DNA of 64,000 bases from Mucilaginibacter paludis DSM 18603 (GCF_000166195.2 NZ_CM001403.1:6862772-6926771), one strand, 5' to 3'; positions 52,181 through 61,772 are shown, counted from the stretch's first letter. The notes: generated by a model not told the origin, from the letters alone. Translations and numbers: made by a program.

Positions 52181-54187
52181 ATGAAGTTTAAATTAATTGC
52201 GGGGTTTGCTTTGGCCCTTAGTACCGTTGCAGCCACAACCGGCCAGGCACAGCAGCGCCGGGCTTATCCCAAGTCATCAGATACGGTGGTTACCAACTAT
52301 AACTATCATGATGCCTTTGCACCGTATTTTTATAGTAAAAACGGAAACGAGTACCGCTCGGCAGGCGGCCAGCCAGGCATTAAATACTGGCAAAACCGTG
52401 CCGATTATACTTTAAATGCCAAACTGGACGATCAAAAAAACGAAATTACCGGCAGCGAAACTTTAACCTACACCAATAACAGTCCGGATAAATTATCCTT
52501 TTTATGGATGATGCTGGATCAGAATTTGTTTAAACTGGACTCGCGCGGAAACGCCATTGTGCCTACGGGAGGCAGCCGGAATGCGGGCCGTGGTCAAAAA
52601 TTTGATGCCGGGTTTAAAATAAAATCGGTAAAGGTGATATCGGCCCTTAAAGGCAAAACCAGCGTTACCGAGGTTAAATACCTGATAAACGATACCCGCA
52701 TGCAGGTATATTTACCACAGGATGTTGCTGCAAACGGCGGCCAGGTAAAGCTGCAAGTTGAGTACTCGTTTATCTCGCCCGATTATGGGTCGGACAGGAT
52801 GGGTGTTTTGCAAACCAAAAACGGCAAAATATTTACCGTTGGGCAATGGTATCCGCGCATGTGCGTGTACGATGATATTTATGGATGGAATACCCTGCCT
52901 TATACCGGCCCGGGTGAATTTTACCTGGAGTACGGCGATTTTAATGTGAACATAACCGCGCCTGCAAGCCACATCGTATTTTGCTCGGGCGAATTATTAA
53001 ACCCTGCCGAAGTTTACACTGCAGAACAGCAAAAACGCTGGGCCCTGGCAGAAAAAAGCGAGAAAACGGTTATCATCCGTTCGGCCAGCGAGGTAAGTGA
53101 TCCTCAATCGCGCCCGGCAGGCAAAGCCGAGTTGACCTGGAAATTCAGAATTAAAAATTCGCGCGATGCATCGTGGGCCTCTTCGCCTTCGTTTATTGTG
53201 GATGCCGCCAAAATGGATTTGCCGAGCGGCAAAAAATCCACAGCCATTTCTGCCTACCCTGTTGAAAGCAACGGCGCAGATGCCTGGAGCCGCTCAACCG
53301 AGTATATCAAAAAATCAATCGAATACAATTCCAAAAAATGGTTTGAGTACCCTTATCCGGCGGCTACAGCCGTTGCAGGTATTGTTGGCGGTATGGAATA
53401 CCCGGGCATCGTTTTTTGTGGCTCCACAGCTAAAGGCCAATCGTTATGGGGAGTGAATGATCATGAATTTGGCCATACCTGGTTCCCGATGATCGTGGGC
53501 TCAAACGAGCGCATGTACGGCTGGATGGACGAAGGCTTTAACACCTTTATCAATACGCTATCAACAGCCGATTTTAACGGTGGCGAATATAAAGCGGCAC
53601 AAGCGCCCGATATGCACCGGCTGGGCCTCACTTCGCCAAGCCTGGAGCCGATACTCAGCGTGGTTGATAACCTGAAAGAACGCAATAACGGCACCTTGCT
53701 TTATTTTAAACCAAGTGCTGGTTTGATTTTACTGCGCGAGCAAATTTTAGGCCCCGAACGTTTCGATCTGGCCTTTAAAACTTATATCAGCCGCTGGGCT
53801 TTTAAACACCCTATGCCCGATGATTTTTTCCGCACGATAGAGAACGTTGCCGGCGAAAACCTGAATTGGTTTTGGAGAGGATGGTTTTTAAACAACTGGA
53901 AGCTTGACCAAGGTGTACGTACCGTTACTTATAACAATAACGATCCGGCACAGGGCGCCCTGATTACCATTATCAACAACGAAAAAATGGTGATGCCGGT
54001 TATTATGGATATTAAACTGGTAAGCGGCAAGGTTGAGCGTTTAAAATTGCCTGTAGAGGTATGGGAACGCAATACCAGCTGGACATTCAATTATCCTTCG
54101 ACAGAAGAAATACAATCGGTTACGCTGGATCCGGATCATGTTTTACCGGATTCTAATCCTGATAACGACGTTTGGACCAAAAAATAA
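52181..54187 (+). CDS. M1-family zinc aminopeptidase, secreted
   Basis: 668 aa with a signal peptide (MKFKLIAGFALALSTVAATTGQAQ). The zinc motif HEFGH is at residues 428-432 and the third ligand Glu451 is in MDEGFNTF, exactly the HExxH-x18-E spacing of M1. The VGGMEYPGIVF stretch is the counterpart of the GAMEN substrate motif. It likely trims peptides in the periplasm or at the surface. A strong terminator follows at 54209-54250. Confidence 0.93.
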   Translation: MKFKLIAGFALALSTVAATTGQAQQRRAYPKSSDTVVTNYNYHDAFAPYFYSKNGNEYRSAGGQPGIKYWQNRADYTLNAKLDDQKNEITGSETLTYTNNSPDKLSFLWMMLDQNLFKLDSRGNAIVPTGGSRNAGRGQKFDAGFKIKSVKVISALKGKTSVTEVKYLINDTRMQVYLPQDVAANGGQVKLQVEYSFISPDYGSDRMGVLQTKNGKIFTVGQWYPRMCVYDDIYGWNTLPYTGPGEFYLEYGDFNVNITAPASHIVFCSGELLNPAEVYTAEQQKRWALAEKSEKTVIIRSASEVSDPQSRPAGKAELTWKFRIKNSRDASWASSPSFIVDAAKMDLPSGKKSTAISAYPVESNGADAWSRSTEYIKKSIEYNSKKWFEYPYPAATAVAGIVGGMEYPGIVFCGSTAKGQSLWGVNDHEFGHTWFPMIVGSNERMYGWMDEGFNTFINTLSTADFNGGEYKAAQAPDMHRLGLTSPSLEPILSVVDNLKERNNGTLLYFKPSAGLILLREQILGPERFDLAFKTYISRWAFKHPMPDDFFRTIENVAGENLNWFWRGWFLNNWKLDQGVRTVTYNNNDPAQGALITIINNEKMVMPVIMDIKLVSGKVERLKLPVEVWERNTSWTFNYPSTEEIQSVTLDPDHVLPDSNPDNDVWTKK

Positions 54188-54208
54188 GCCGTCATTAATC
54201 CAGTTGAT

Positions 54209-54250
54209 CGCCTCAAAAAAGATGTAAACCAATACATCTTTTTTGAGGCG
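54209..54250 (+). terminator. Rho-independent terminator after M1 peptidase gene
   Basis: Perfect 18-bp arms (CGCCTCAAAAAAGATGTA and its complement) with a 6-base loop AACCAA, followed by ATTTTTTTAT. Confidence 0.9.
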
Positions 54251-54290
54251 ATTTTTTTATGCCTATCTTGCATCAAAATAATTAATAGTA

Positions 54291-55184
54291 ATGCTGTCTG
54301 TTGCTCACCAGGTTTTTTTAGAGGTTGCCGCCAATCTGAGTTTCTCAAAAGCCGCCCAGGTTTTGTTTATTACGCAACCTGCCGTAAGCAAGCATATTAA
54401 ATTATTAGAAGACCAATACAGGGTGCCTTTATTTGAACGTAAAGGCGGCAGCATATTGCTCACCAAGGCGGGTAAAATACTTAACGATCATCTGCTTAAA
54501 GCCAGCGAGATACAACGGAAGATTGAATATGATTTATCCACCCTGAGCAATGTATCGCATGCCTCGGGGAATTTGCGCCTGGGGGCAAGTACTACCATCG
54601 CCTTGTATATACTCCCTTCCATCCTATCCAATTTTCAAAGGGAGTTTACCGATGTGGATGTGCAGCTGGTGAACCGCAACTCGGAGTATATTTTAAACGC
54701 ACTGCTTAACCACGAGGTGGACGTAGGCATTATTGAGGTTGAAAATAAACTGACCACGGTATCGTACCAGCATTTTATGAGCGACGAGGTGATACCGGTT
54801 TGCTCGTCAAAAAGCCCGCTGGCCGGGCAAGCGTTAACCATTGAGCAACTTACCAAAATACCAATCGCTCTGCGCGAGCGGGGCTCGGGCACGTTGGATG
54901 CCTTGCTGAAGGCTTTATCAGAACATGGGGTAAAATCATCCGACCTTAATATCAAGATCAGGCTGGGCGGAACAGAGGCGCTGAAGAACTTTTTACTGGC
55001 CGACCAGTGCTTAGGCTTTATGCCGCGCCCCTCCATTATACGCGCCCTTGCCGAAGGCGACCTGGTAGAGGTACCGGTTGAAGGCTTGCATATTAAACGC
55101 GATTTCTTTTTTATCCGCCGTAAGGGTACCGACGACGACGGGTTGACCAGCAACTTTATCCAGTTTGCCACGCGGATGGTATAA
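54291..55184 (+). CDS. LysR-family transcriptional regulator
   Basis: 297 aa. The winged helix-turn-helix is FLEVAANLSFSKAAQVLFITQPAVSKHIKLLEDQYRVPLFERKGGSILLTKAGKIL (residues 9-64). The effector domain (residues about 90-290) resembles CysL/CbbR-type regulators (LGASTTIALYILPSILSNFQREFTDVDV). It precedes a PfpI-like gene by 93 bp in the same orientation; target unknown. Confidence 0.93.
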   Translation: MLSVAHQVFLEVAANLSFSKAAQVLFITQPAVSKHIKLLEDQYRVPLFERKGGSILLTKAGKILNDHLLKASEIQRKIEYDLSTLSNVSHASGNLRLGASTTIALYILPSILSNFQREFTDVDVQLVNRNSEYILNALLNHEVDVGIIEVENKLTTVSYQHFMSDEVIPVCSSKSPLAGQALTIEQLTKIPIALRERGSGTLDALLKALSEHGVKSSDLNIKIRLGGTEALKNFLLADQCLGFMPRPSIIRALAEGDLVEVPVEGLHIKRDFFFIRRKGTDDDGLTSNFIQFATRMV

Positions 55185-55277
55185 ATTGAAAATTAAACAA
55201 AACCATATCTCCATTCATCTGTCGTTATTAGGTATTGATTAATATAATTAATTAAACCTTAATAAACAGACAATATT

Positions 55278-55832
55278 ATGGAAAATTTAAGTAACCGCAG
55301 GGTAGCCATCCTGACAGAAGAAGGATTTGAACAAGTGGAATTAACCAGCCCTAAGGCCGCTTTAGAGGCTGCAGGCGCAACCGTACACGTCATCTCGCCT
55401 AATAAAAACGATAAAATAAAAGCCTGGGATCAAACCAATTGGGGTATTGAAATTACCGTAGATAAAAAATTAAACGAAGTAAGCCCCGATGATTATGATG
55501 CGCTGGTTTTACCTGGAGGCGTTTTAAACCCCGATAAGCTTCGCCTTAATAAAGATGCCATCGCCTTTGCCTCGGCATTTTTAGATGAGGGTAAAACTGT
55601 TGCCGCTATATGCCACGGCCCGCAATTGCTTATCGAAACAGGACTGATTAAAGGCCGCAGGTTAACATCGTTCCCTTCTTTACATACCGACCTGGTTAAC
55701 GCCGGAGCCGAGTGGGTTGACGAAGAAGTGGTAGTGGATAATGGTCTGGTAACCAGCCGCACACCCGCCGACCTGGACGCCTTTAACCAAAAAACTATCG
55801 AAGAGATTGCCGAAGGTATTCATGCTGAATGA
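55278..55832 (+). CDS. DJ-1/PfpI-family protein (type 1 glutamine amidotransferase-like)
   Basis: 184 aa. RRVAILTEEGFEQVELTSPKAALEAAGATVHVISP is the PfpI N-terminus with the conserved glutamate, and the nucleophile is in VAAICHGPQLLIE (Cys-His-Gly). RRLTSFPSLHTDLVNAGAEWVDEEVVVDNGLVTSRTPADL matches the YhbO/GSP18 branch, implicated in stress protection and protein/nucleotide deglycation. Cytosolic. Confidence 0.92.
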   Translation: MENLSNRRVAILTEEGFEQVELTSPKAALEAAGATVHVISPNKNDKIKAWDQTNWGIEITVDKKLNEVSPDDYDALVLPGGVLNPDKLRLNKDAIAFASAFLDEGKTVAAICHGPQLLIETGLIKGRRLTSFPSLHTDLVNAGAEWVDEEVVVDNGLVTSRTPADLDAFNQKTIEEIAEGIHAE

Positions 55833-55837
55833 GGTTT

Positions 55838-55893
55838 CTTGAGCCCAGAGTTTTTGAGCCCAGAGTCTTGAGCCGGAGAGTTTAGAATCTTGA
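55838..55893. repeat. GAGCCCAGAGTCTTGAG words
   Basis: Short array of TTGAGCCCAGAGT words, the same vocabulary as the left half of 29850-30012 but without a complementary right half. Confidence 0.6.
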
Positions 55894-56174
55894 GCCCCAC
55901 CCAAACCCTCCGCGGTAGGCTACCGTGTACCCATATCTTTTTAAGTAAAACCCCATCGAGGTTAAAGCTTGGTAGCATATTGGCGAAATGGATTTTGCGT
56001 GCTGGTAGGTACGCAAATCCACTTCGCTTTTTTATGGCCGCAATTCAAAGAAACAGAATATTATACAGCCGATAGGTGGCACTTACAACTAATGTAATTA
56101 AGTTTTGATTGCTTCTGAAAATTATTAAGGTCACGCAAATGCGCCAAACGCTAAGAAATGAGATAAAAAAACTT

Positions 56175-56372
56175 TTGCCTTATGATCGCTCGTATAGTAC
56201 ACACCCCTCCGCCCCTCTCGAGAGGGGAATCGCACGGGCCGTCGCTTTATTTTTATATTGCATTGATAATGAGTGATTTTATTTAGCTCACCTCTCGGGA
56301 GGGGGCGCGTTTGACATTGCGGCTACAGGGGTGTGTTCACCGTGCGACGAACTCTGCAACCTGCGTGAACTG
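56175..56372. repeat. Full-length CTCGAG-family repeat, unoccupied
   Basis: ATGATCGCTCGTATAGTACA to TGCGACGAACTCTGCAACC. The first palindrome CCCCTCTCGAGAGGGG is intact (near 56215); the second is degenerate (CACCTCTCGGGAGGGGG, near 56291). Confidence 0.8.
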
Positions 56373-56614
56373 CTTAAATAATGGTAGCATACCTACGGGC
56401 ACTAAACGTTTTGTGATTGATCATTCTACCGGACTTTTACTCCTAACGGAGTATTCTAATCGCATCCAAAAGATGTGGGTACACGGTAGCCCGGTAAGGG
56501 AGGGCTTAAACGAATAAAGAATAAAAAAAAGTCTCCCCTACCGGTGGAAATTATGCACCTCAATTTGTTTAGGATGTGCATGAGCGCTACGCGGTTTAGA
56601 GGGGGCTTTGGGGC

Positions 56615-56932
56615 TTACCTGGTAAACTCCACCAATGCCGAATCGGGATATTCCAATTTGAGCGAATGCTCATCCAATTCCTTTACTACAAACTTAGTAT
56701 AAGGCTGGTTGCCCTCAAAGGATGTAAATATGGTATCGCCTTTGATAAAATAATCTTCGGGTATGGGCGAATCACTATCCATGGTGAATTGTTTGTTAGT
56801 AATTTTTAAAATTGTTTCGCCATTTTTGGAGCGCCACTCTCCTTTTATTTTCGACGCCTTTCCGGAGCAGGAGGCCATAGCTAATATAACCGCACAAGTA
56901 GCATGTATGGTAATTGCAACGTAAGTTTTCAT
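56615..56932 (-). CDS. Small lipoprotein of unknown function
   Basis: 105 aa with a lipoprotein-type N-terminus ending in the lipobox LAMASC (Cys22). The mature domain GKASKIKGEWRSKNGETILKITNKQFTMDSDSPIPEDYFIKGDTIFTSFEGNQ looks like the lipocalin-type small beta barrels often written as copper-resistance/lipocalin-like in Bacteroidota. Not recognised further. 25 bp downstream of gpsA on the same strand, so probably in the same transcript. Confidence 0.7.
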   Translation of the reverse strand: MKTYVAITIHATCAVILAMASCSGKASKIKGEWRSKNGETILKITNKQFTMDSDSPIPEDYFIKGDTIFTSFEGNQPYTKFVVKELDEHSLKLEYPDSALVEFTR

Positions 56933-56957
56933 AAGTATCGGTAATGTATTACCTCCA

Positions 56958-57968
56958 CTAACTCAATTGTTCGGCCAAATGCTGCATTTCAAGCACCGGG
57001 GAGTGTTTTTTATACAAAATAGCATACACTGCGCTGCAAATAGGCATATTTACCTTGTATTGCTTATTAACCTGGTGTAGACAATTTACTGCATAATATC
57101 CTTCGGCAACCATATTCATTTCTAACTGGGCCGATTTTACGGTGTATCCCTTCCCTATCATGTTACCAAAAGTACGGTTGCGGCTAAATTGCGAATAAGC
57201 GGTAACCAGCAAATCGCCCAGGTAGGCCGACTCCTTGATGTCGCGGTCAATAGGGTGTACGGCGTTTACAAAATGCATAATCTCGCGGATGGCGTTTGAT
57301 ATCAGCACCGCCTGGAAATTATCGCCGTAACCCACGCCGTGGCATATTCCGCTGGCAACGGCATAAATATTTTTCAGCACAGCCGCGTATTCGGTTCCAT
57401 AAATATCGTCGGATACGTTGGTTTTAATATACCTCGTTTGCAGCATACCCGCAAAACAGGCCGCCAGTTCGTGGTCGGCCGATGCAATGGTGAGGTACGA
57501 TAACTTTTCGAGGGCCACCTCTTCGGCATGGCAAGGGCCGCTTATTACAATAAAGTTTTCAAAAGGCATCTGGTAATGCTGGTTTAAAAACTCGCCTATA
57601 ATCTGGTTCTCGTCGGGCACGATACCTTTAATTGCCGAAATAATTTTTTTCCCTTTCAGGTCGTCGGCAGTAATATCCTTTAAGGCGTCTTTTAAAAACG
57701 CGGCAGGCACATTCAGCAATATAAAATCGCCGATGGATATTAAATGCTTTAAATCGGTAGAGATATGCTGCGCCGGAACCCGTATTTCAACCGAACTGAG
57801 GTAATTCGGGTTATGTTTAAACTGCTGGATGTGTTCAACAGCATCTCCGCTCCGCATCCACCAGTATATTTCTTTTTCCACCACGTTGTCGCTCAGCATC
57901 TTAATATTGGCTGTTGCCCAACTCCCCCCGCCTACTACTACAATCTTCTTTTTGCCTTGAATATCCAT
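56958..57968 (-). CDS. gpsA: NAD(P)-dependent glycerol-3-phosphate dehydrogenase
   Basis: Makes sn-glycerol-3-phosphate for phospholipids. 336 aa. IVVVGGGSWATANIKMLS (residues 9-26) is the dinucleotide site; VISGPCHAEEVALEKLSYLTIAS and AVLKNIYAVASGICHGVGYGDNFQAVLISNAIREI (catalytic lysine) are the GpsA blocks. The KESAYLGDLLVTAYSQFSRNRTFGNMIGKG segment is diagnostic. Confidence 0.95.
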   Translation of the reverse strand: MDIQGKKKIVVVGGGSWATANIKMLSDNVVEKEIYWWMRSGDAVEHIQQFKHNPNYLSSVEIRVPAQHISTDLKHLISIGDFILLNVPAAFLKDALKDITADDLKGKKIISAIKGIVPDENQIIGEFLNQHYQMPFENFIVISGPCHAEEVALEKLSYLTIASADHELAACFAGMLQTRYIKTNVSDDIYGTEYAAVLKNIYAVASGICHGVGYGDNFQAVLISNAIREIMHFVNAVHPIDRDIKESAYLGDLLVTAYSQFSRNRTFGNMIGKGYTVKSAQLEMNMVAEGYYAVNCLHQVNKQYKVNMPICSAVYAILYKKHSPVLEMQHLAEQLS

Positions 57969-57979
57969 CTCAATAAAAT

Positions 57980-58017
57980 GTCCCGCTGTTAAAACTTGTT
58001 AAGCTTAACAGCGGGAC
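57980..58017 (-). terminator. Hairpin terminator after efflux operon
   Basis: Arms GTCCCGCTGTTAA (57980-57992) and its complement (58005-58017). On the minus strand it lies past the stop of the adaptor gene and is followed by ATTTTATTG, a weak T-run. It separates the efflux operon from gpsA. Confidence 0.7.
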
Positions 58018-58046
58018 AAAATAAGTAATTATTAAGCAGATATTTT

Positions 58047-59390
58047 CTATTTCTTACCGTTATCGCCGCTAAACAGTTTAGACTTATCTACTTTCTCCAC
58101 TTCCATTTTATCTTTCAATGTTTTGGATATGGCAGAGTAAGGGCCCGAAACCACTTCCTCGCCGCCATTTAAGCCCGAAAGGATCTGTATGTAGGTATCG
58201 TTTTGGATGCCAGTGGTTACCTCAATCTGTTTAACCGTTCCGTTTTGGTAAACAAAAACATACTCTTTAACCACATCGTTATTTTTCACTTTAGCTTTCG
58301 AATCATCTTTCTGCGGCGCATCACTCATCGTACTATCCTTTTTGGCCCTTGTAGTAACCGATTGGATAGGCACAGAAAGTGCTATGGTACGGTTAGTTTG
58401 GATATCAACCGTTGCCGAAAGGCCCGGTTTAAACGGAGAAGGGTTTTTAGCATCCTTAGCTACCAAACGCGCATACGATTCTGGCAGCAGCCTTACCTTT
58501 ACCGTAAAGTTGGTTACCTGGTCGGCATTGGTGCCCACCACATTGGCCGAACTGCCAATCTCGCGCACTAAGCCACTAAATTTTTTTCCTAAAAAGGCGT
58601 CAACCTCAATCACAGCCGAATCGCCCACGGCAACCCGGTTAATATCATTCTCGTTAACATCCACATTAACATCCAACGCACCCAGGTCGGATATAGTCAT
58701 GATCTCGGTACCCACATTTTGTATGGTTCCTAAAACACGCTCACCTTTTTCTACCGAAAGTTTAGATACTACGCCATCAACCGGCGAGTAAATACTGGTT
58801 TTAGCCAGGTTATCCTGAGCTTCTTTTACCGATGCCGACGATTGCGCCAGCCCGTAGTTTGAGCCTATCTGGTTTTGGCGTGCTGCTTCCAGGTTTGCCC
58901 TTGCCGAGGCATAGTCGGCAGTGGCGGCATCAAATTCCGAAGCCGAGAGTACTTTCTTCTCGTACAGCTCCTTGCTTCTTTTATATTTAGCTTCTGAGTT
59001 GGCAAAATTAGCCTTGGCCTGGTTAAGCATCTGGCTGGCATTGCCTACACTGGCCTTTTGGGTATTGTACGACGCTACGGCCCGCTCATATCCCGATTTC
59101 AGGATATCCGGCCGTACGCGGCAAAGCAATTGGCCCTTTTTAACAATATCACCCTCCTTTATAGGTAGTTCCACAATTTCGCCCGATACCTCCGAGCTGA
59201 TCTTCACTTCAAGTTCGGGTTTAATTTTACCGCTGGCCGATACCGTTTCCACAATATTACGTTTTTCGGCCTTATCGGTAGCTACCTGTGTTTTTGCCGG
59301 TTTGCCTATTACCCCGGCCGCTTTTAAAACTATAAGCAGTACAATTAAAGCGCCCAGCGTTATCAAAATATATTTTGTAGTTTTTCCCAT
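58047..59390 (-). CDS. RND/MacA-type efflux periplasmic adaptor (HlyD family)
   Basis: 447 aa. A single N-terminal membrane anchor (YILITLGALIVLLIVLKAAG) is followed by a barrel-sandwich start (VSASGKIKPELEVKISSEVSGEIVELPIKEGDIVKKGQLLCRV), a long coiled-coil hairpin (residues about 80-190), the second half of the lipoyl domain (TSIYSPVDGVVSKLSVEKGERVLG) and a beta-barrel domain. It links an inner-membrane pump to TolC. Here only the TolC gene is adjacent; no pump gene is present. Confidence 0.92.
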   Translation of the reverse strand: MGKTTKYILITLGALIVLLIVLKAAGVIGKPAKTQVATDKAEKRNIVETVSASGKIKPELEVKISSEVSGEIVELPIKEGDIVKKGQLLCRVRPDILKSGYERAVASYNTQKASVGNASQMLNQAKANFANSEAKYKRSKELYEKKVLSASEFDAATADYASARANLEAARQNQIGSNYGLAQSSASVKEAQDNLAKTSIYSPVDGVVSKLSVEKGERVLGTIQNVGTEIMTISDLGALDVNVDVNENDINRVAVGDSAVIEVDAFLGKKFSGLVREIGSSANVVGTNADQVTNFTVKVRLLPESYARLVAKDAKNPSPFKPGLSATVDIQTNRTIALSVPIQSVTTRAKKDSTMSDAPQKDDSKAKVKNNDVVKEYVFVYQNGTVKQIEVTTGIQNDTYIQILSGLNGGEEVVSGPYSAISKTLKDKMEVEKVDKSKLFSGDNGKK

Positions 59391-59414
59391 GATGATTGAT
59401 GGATTTTGGTTTGA

Positions 59415-60872
59415 TTAAAGTGTGATAGGGTTACCGAGATAATAGTCGATTATTTTACTGCGGAAGATAAGCTCATACCTGGCCTGTATCATATCAAATT
59501 CCGATTTATTTAAAGTGGTTAACGATGTATTATAATCGAGCGAGTTTACCAGGCCCACATTGTAGCGTTGCTGCATCACGTTATAAGCCTCTTTATTGGA
59601 TTGGTAAGTTTGTTGTGCCGAGTAGTATTTTTTATCGGCAGCCCTAACATCCAATACCGCCTGGCTGATGGTTTTGTTGAGGTTGTTTTTGGCAAGCTGG
59701 GCACCAACCTCGGCTATCTGGTAGCTGATTTTGGCTTTACGTACCGATGTACGCGTAGCAAACCTGCCAAAAATTGGTATTTGTAAAGATATACCTACAC
59801 TTTGGTTAAAGTTATCGCTCAGCTGATCCATAAACGGATACTTGCTGTATACTTGTGAATAGGCTGGTGTAACTACCGGTGTATTGGTGCCGCTTACCAC
59901 ACCAATGGTTTCGAAAGCACCTGTTGACACTATTGATCCGTTTTTACGGGCATCAGAATAGTTTGAACCCAGCGAGCCGAAAAGCGATAAGCTTGGATAG
60001 TAATAACTTTTGGCCACGTTAATGTTTTGATAAGCTAATTGCTTTTGCACCTCGGCCAGGCGCACATCGGGGTTAATACTCACAGCATCCTTAAAAACAT
60101 CCTGCGCGTTATACAGCGATTTTATATCCGTTAGCTTGCTAACATCAGGTTTTTCTACCGTGATATCGGTGGCAGGGTCCATTTCCATATATTGCTTCAA
60201 CGTTAAAATGGATATATCCAGTTGGTTTTGAGCCGTGGTTTGGTTTAATTGGGCGGTTGATACCTGGGCCTTGGCCTGCGATAAGTCGGCCAGGGTATTG
60301 TTTCCCACATCAAAGTTTTTCTGTGTCCGGTCTAAGGTTTGCTGGCTGATGTCGACCTGTTGTACAGATGCTTTAAGCAGATCCTGGTTGCTTAAAACGG
60401 AAAGGTAGGTAGTTACCACGTTTAAAACCAGGTCGTTTTTTACTTTAGCGGTGTTGCTTTTATCAACATCAAGCTGAAGCTTGTTTTGCAGGATCTGATT
60501 TTTTAGTAAGCCACCCTGAAAAAGTAATACCTGCGATGTAACACTGCCGCTTAAGCCAAAAATACTCTGGTTAACAAACTGGTTTGTTGATGGATCGACA
60601 CTGCGGCCATAGTTAAATGATGCCTGCGGGTTGGCGCTTAAGTTAGGCAGGCGGTTATATTGAGCTTGCTTTACGTTTTCAACATCTATGGCTTCGTTAA
60701 ACTGCGCTTGTTTGATGGTGAGGTTTCTTTCGAGCGTACGATCGATGGCTTTTTGCAGGGTGATCACTTCCTGCGCACTGGTTTTTAATGCGGCACTTAA
60801 CAACAATAATGAACCAACAATAACCACTGTTAATACTTTACTGATGTTAAAAGATAGTATGTTTAAATTCAT
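59415..60872 (-). CDS. TolC-family outer-membrane efflux protein
   Basis: 485 aa from the ATG at 60872 (the frame is open to 60899). A signal-like N-terminus (SFNISKVLTVVIVGSLLLLSAALKTSAQ) precedes two homologous helical repeats, each with the OEP pattern (VITLQKAIDRTLERNLTIKQAQFNEAIDVENVKQA... and the SLNYDNTSLTT-type N-S-L-DYNTSLTTLNKSEFDMIQARYELIFRS). Forms a trimeric outer-membrane channel. 24 bp upstream of the adaptor gene, one operon. Confidence 0.93.
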   Translation of the reverse strand: MNLNILSFNISKVLTVVIVGSLLLLSAALKTSAQEVITLQKAIDRTLERNLTIKQAQFNEAIDVENVKQAQYNRLPNLSANPQASFNYGRSVDPSTNQFVNQSIFGLSGSVTSQVLLFQGGLLKNQILQNKLQLDVDKSNTAKVKNDLVLNVVTTYLSVLSNQDLLKASVQQVDISQQTLDRTQKNFDVGNNTLADLSQAKAQVSTAQLNQTTAQNQLDISILTLKQYMEMDPATDITVEKPDVSKLTDIKSLYNAQDVFKDAVSINPDVRLAEVQKQLAYQNINVAKSYYYPSLSLFGSLGSNYSDARKNGSIVSTGAFETIGVVSGTNTPVVTPAYSQVYSKYPFMDQLSDNFNQSVGISLQIPIFGRFATRTSVRKAKISYQIAEVGAQLAKNNLNKTISQAVLDVRAADKKYYSAQQTYQSNKEAYNVMQQRYNVGLVNSLDYNTSLTTLNKSEFDMIQARYELIFRSKIIDYYLGNPITL

Positions 60873-60954
60873 ATTTGTTTGTAAATTAGTGTAGTACACT
60901 GATGCCTGATTTTATATTATAATTTTACAGATACATTTTACTTTATTTGATGCC

Positions 60955-61572
60955 ATGTACCTGGTTAAAACACCATCGCTGTTAAAAAAACTTTACCCCG
61001 GCCTCATCTGGAACCTTAACCGGGATGAGCATTGCATTTATTTGACCTTTGACGACGGACCTATACCCATTGTTACACCGTTTGTATTAAAAACTTTAAA
61101 ACAATATAATGCCCTGGCCACCTTTTTTTGTATTGGCGATAACGTGGTTAAAAACAACGACATTTTTGAACAGGTAAAAGCAGATGGGCATACCATAGGT
61201 AACCATACTTTTAACCACTTACGCGGCTGGGCAACCGATACCGAAACGTATGCCGATAACTTTAAAAAATGTGATAGCTTATTGCATAGCAGGTGGTTTA
61301 GGCCGCCGTACGGGCGCATTAAAAAATCGCAGATTAAGGCTTTACAAACTGTGGCACCGGGTTTAAAAATTGTGATGTGGGATGTGTTGAGCGGCGACTT
61401 CGATATCGCTCTTAAACCTAATACCTGCCTGCACAATGTGCTGAAGGCTACCGAAAATGGATCGGTTGTGGTTTTCCATGACAGCCTGAAGGCTTTTTCG
61501 AGGCTGGAATATGTTTTACCGAGGGCCATGAAGTATTGGAGCAAAAAGGGTTTTGAGTTTAGGGGATTATGA
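60955..61572 (+). CDS. Polysaccharide deacetylase (NodB-type)
   Basis: 205 aa. The five NodB motifs are visible: LTFDDGPIP (TFDDGP), HTIGNHTFNHLRGW (H-x3-H), RPPYGRIKK, VMWDVLSGDFD and VVFHDS. These bind a metal and deacetylate N-acetylated glycans (CE4 family). No clear signal peptide: it starts MYLVKTPSLLKKLYPGLIWNLN, so location is uncertain. TTTATTTG 6 bp before the ATG is a near-consensus -7 box. Divergent from the tolC gene. Confidence 0.92.
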   Translation: MYLVKTPSLLKKLYPGLIWNLNRDEHCIYLTFDDGPIPIVTPFVLKTLKQYNALATFFCIGDNVVKNNDIFEQVKADGHTIGNHTFNHLRGWATDTETYADNFKKCDSLLHSRWFRPPYGRIKKSQIKALQTVAPGLKIVMWDVLSGDFDIALKPNTCLHNVLKATENGSVVVFHDSLKAFSRLEYVLPRAMKYWSKKGFEFRGL

Positions 61573-61671
61573 TGGTTAGTTGCACGAATATTTTTCAATC
61601 AATCAAAGAATCAGTGCAATCAAATTAATCATCCTTCAAATCAGTGGTCATTCAATCCATATTTCGCGTTA

Positions 61672-61758
61672 GCGATTGCAACGGAAAGCCCGGAATGCAG
61701 CGTAGCGAAATGAGGACTTGCAGTGGAAAGCGCGCCCGACGGAGGAGGGAACGCCCAG
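61672..61758. repeat. Tandem-diverged TTGCAxxGGAAAGC repeat
   Basis: GATTGCAACGGAAAGCCCGG and ACTTGCAGTGGAAAGCGCGC are two diverged copies of one motif spaced about 53 bp apart, in the 200-bp gap between convergent genes. Nothing else seen there. Confidence 0.5.
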
Positions 61759-61772
61759 TTTTTATGGTTTAT

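Larger units (their letters stand above)
55833..56614. other. 780-bp gene-free gap with several repeats
   Basis: Contents: the word array; an inverted pair CCCTCCGCGGTAGGCTACC.. GTGTACCCATATCTTTTT (55906-55941) and its complement (56468-56504); a full CTCGAG-family repeat (56175-56372); ACTCCTAACGGAGTATTC (56439-56456), a small palindrome; and the 80-bp block shared with 36201-36280 (56531-56608). No plausible gene. Confidence 0.7.

Noticed and set aside
54635..55171. 178-aa minus-strand frame opposite the LysR gene
   Set aside because: Antisense shadow; the plus-strand frame has a clear helix-turn-helix and effector domain.
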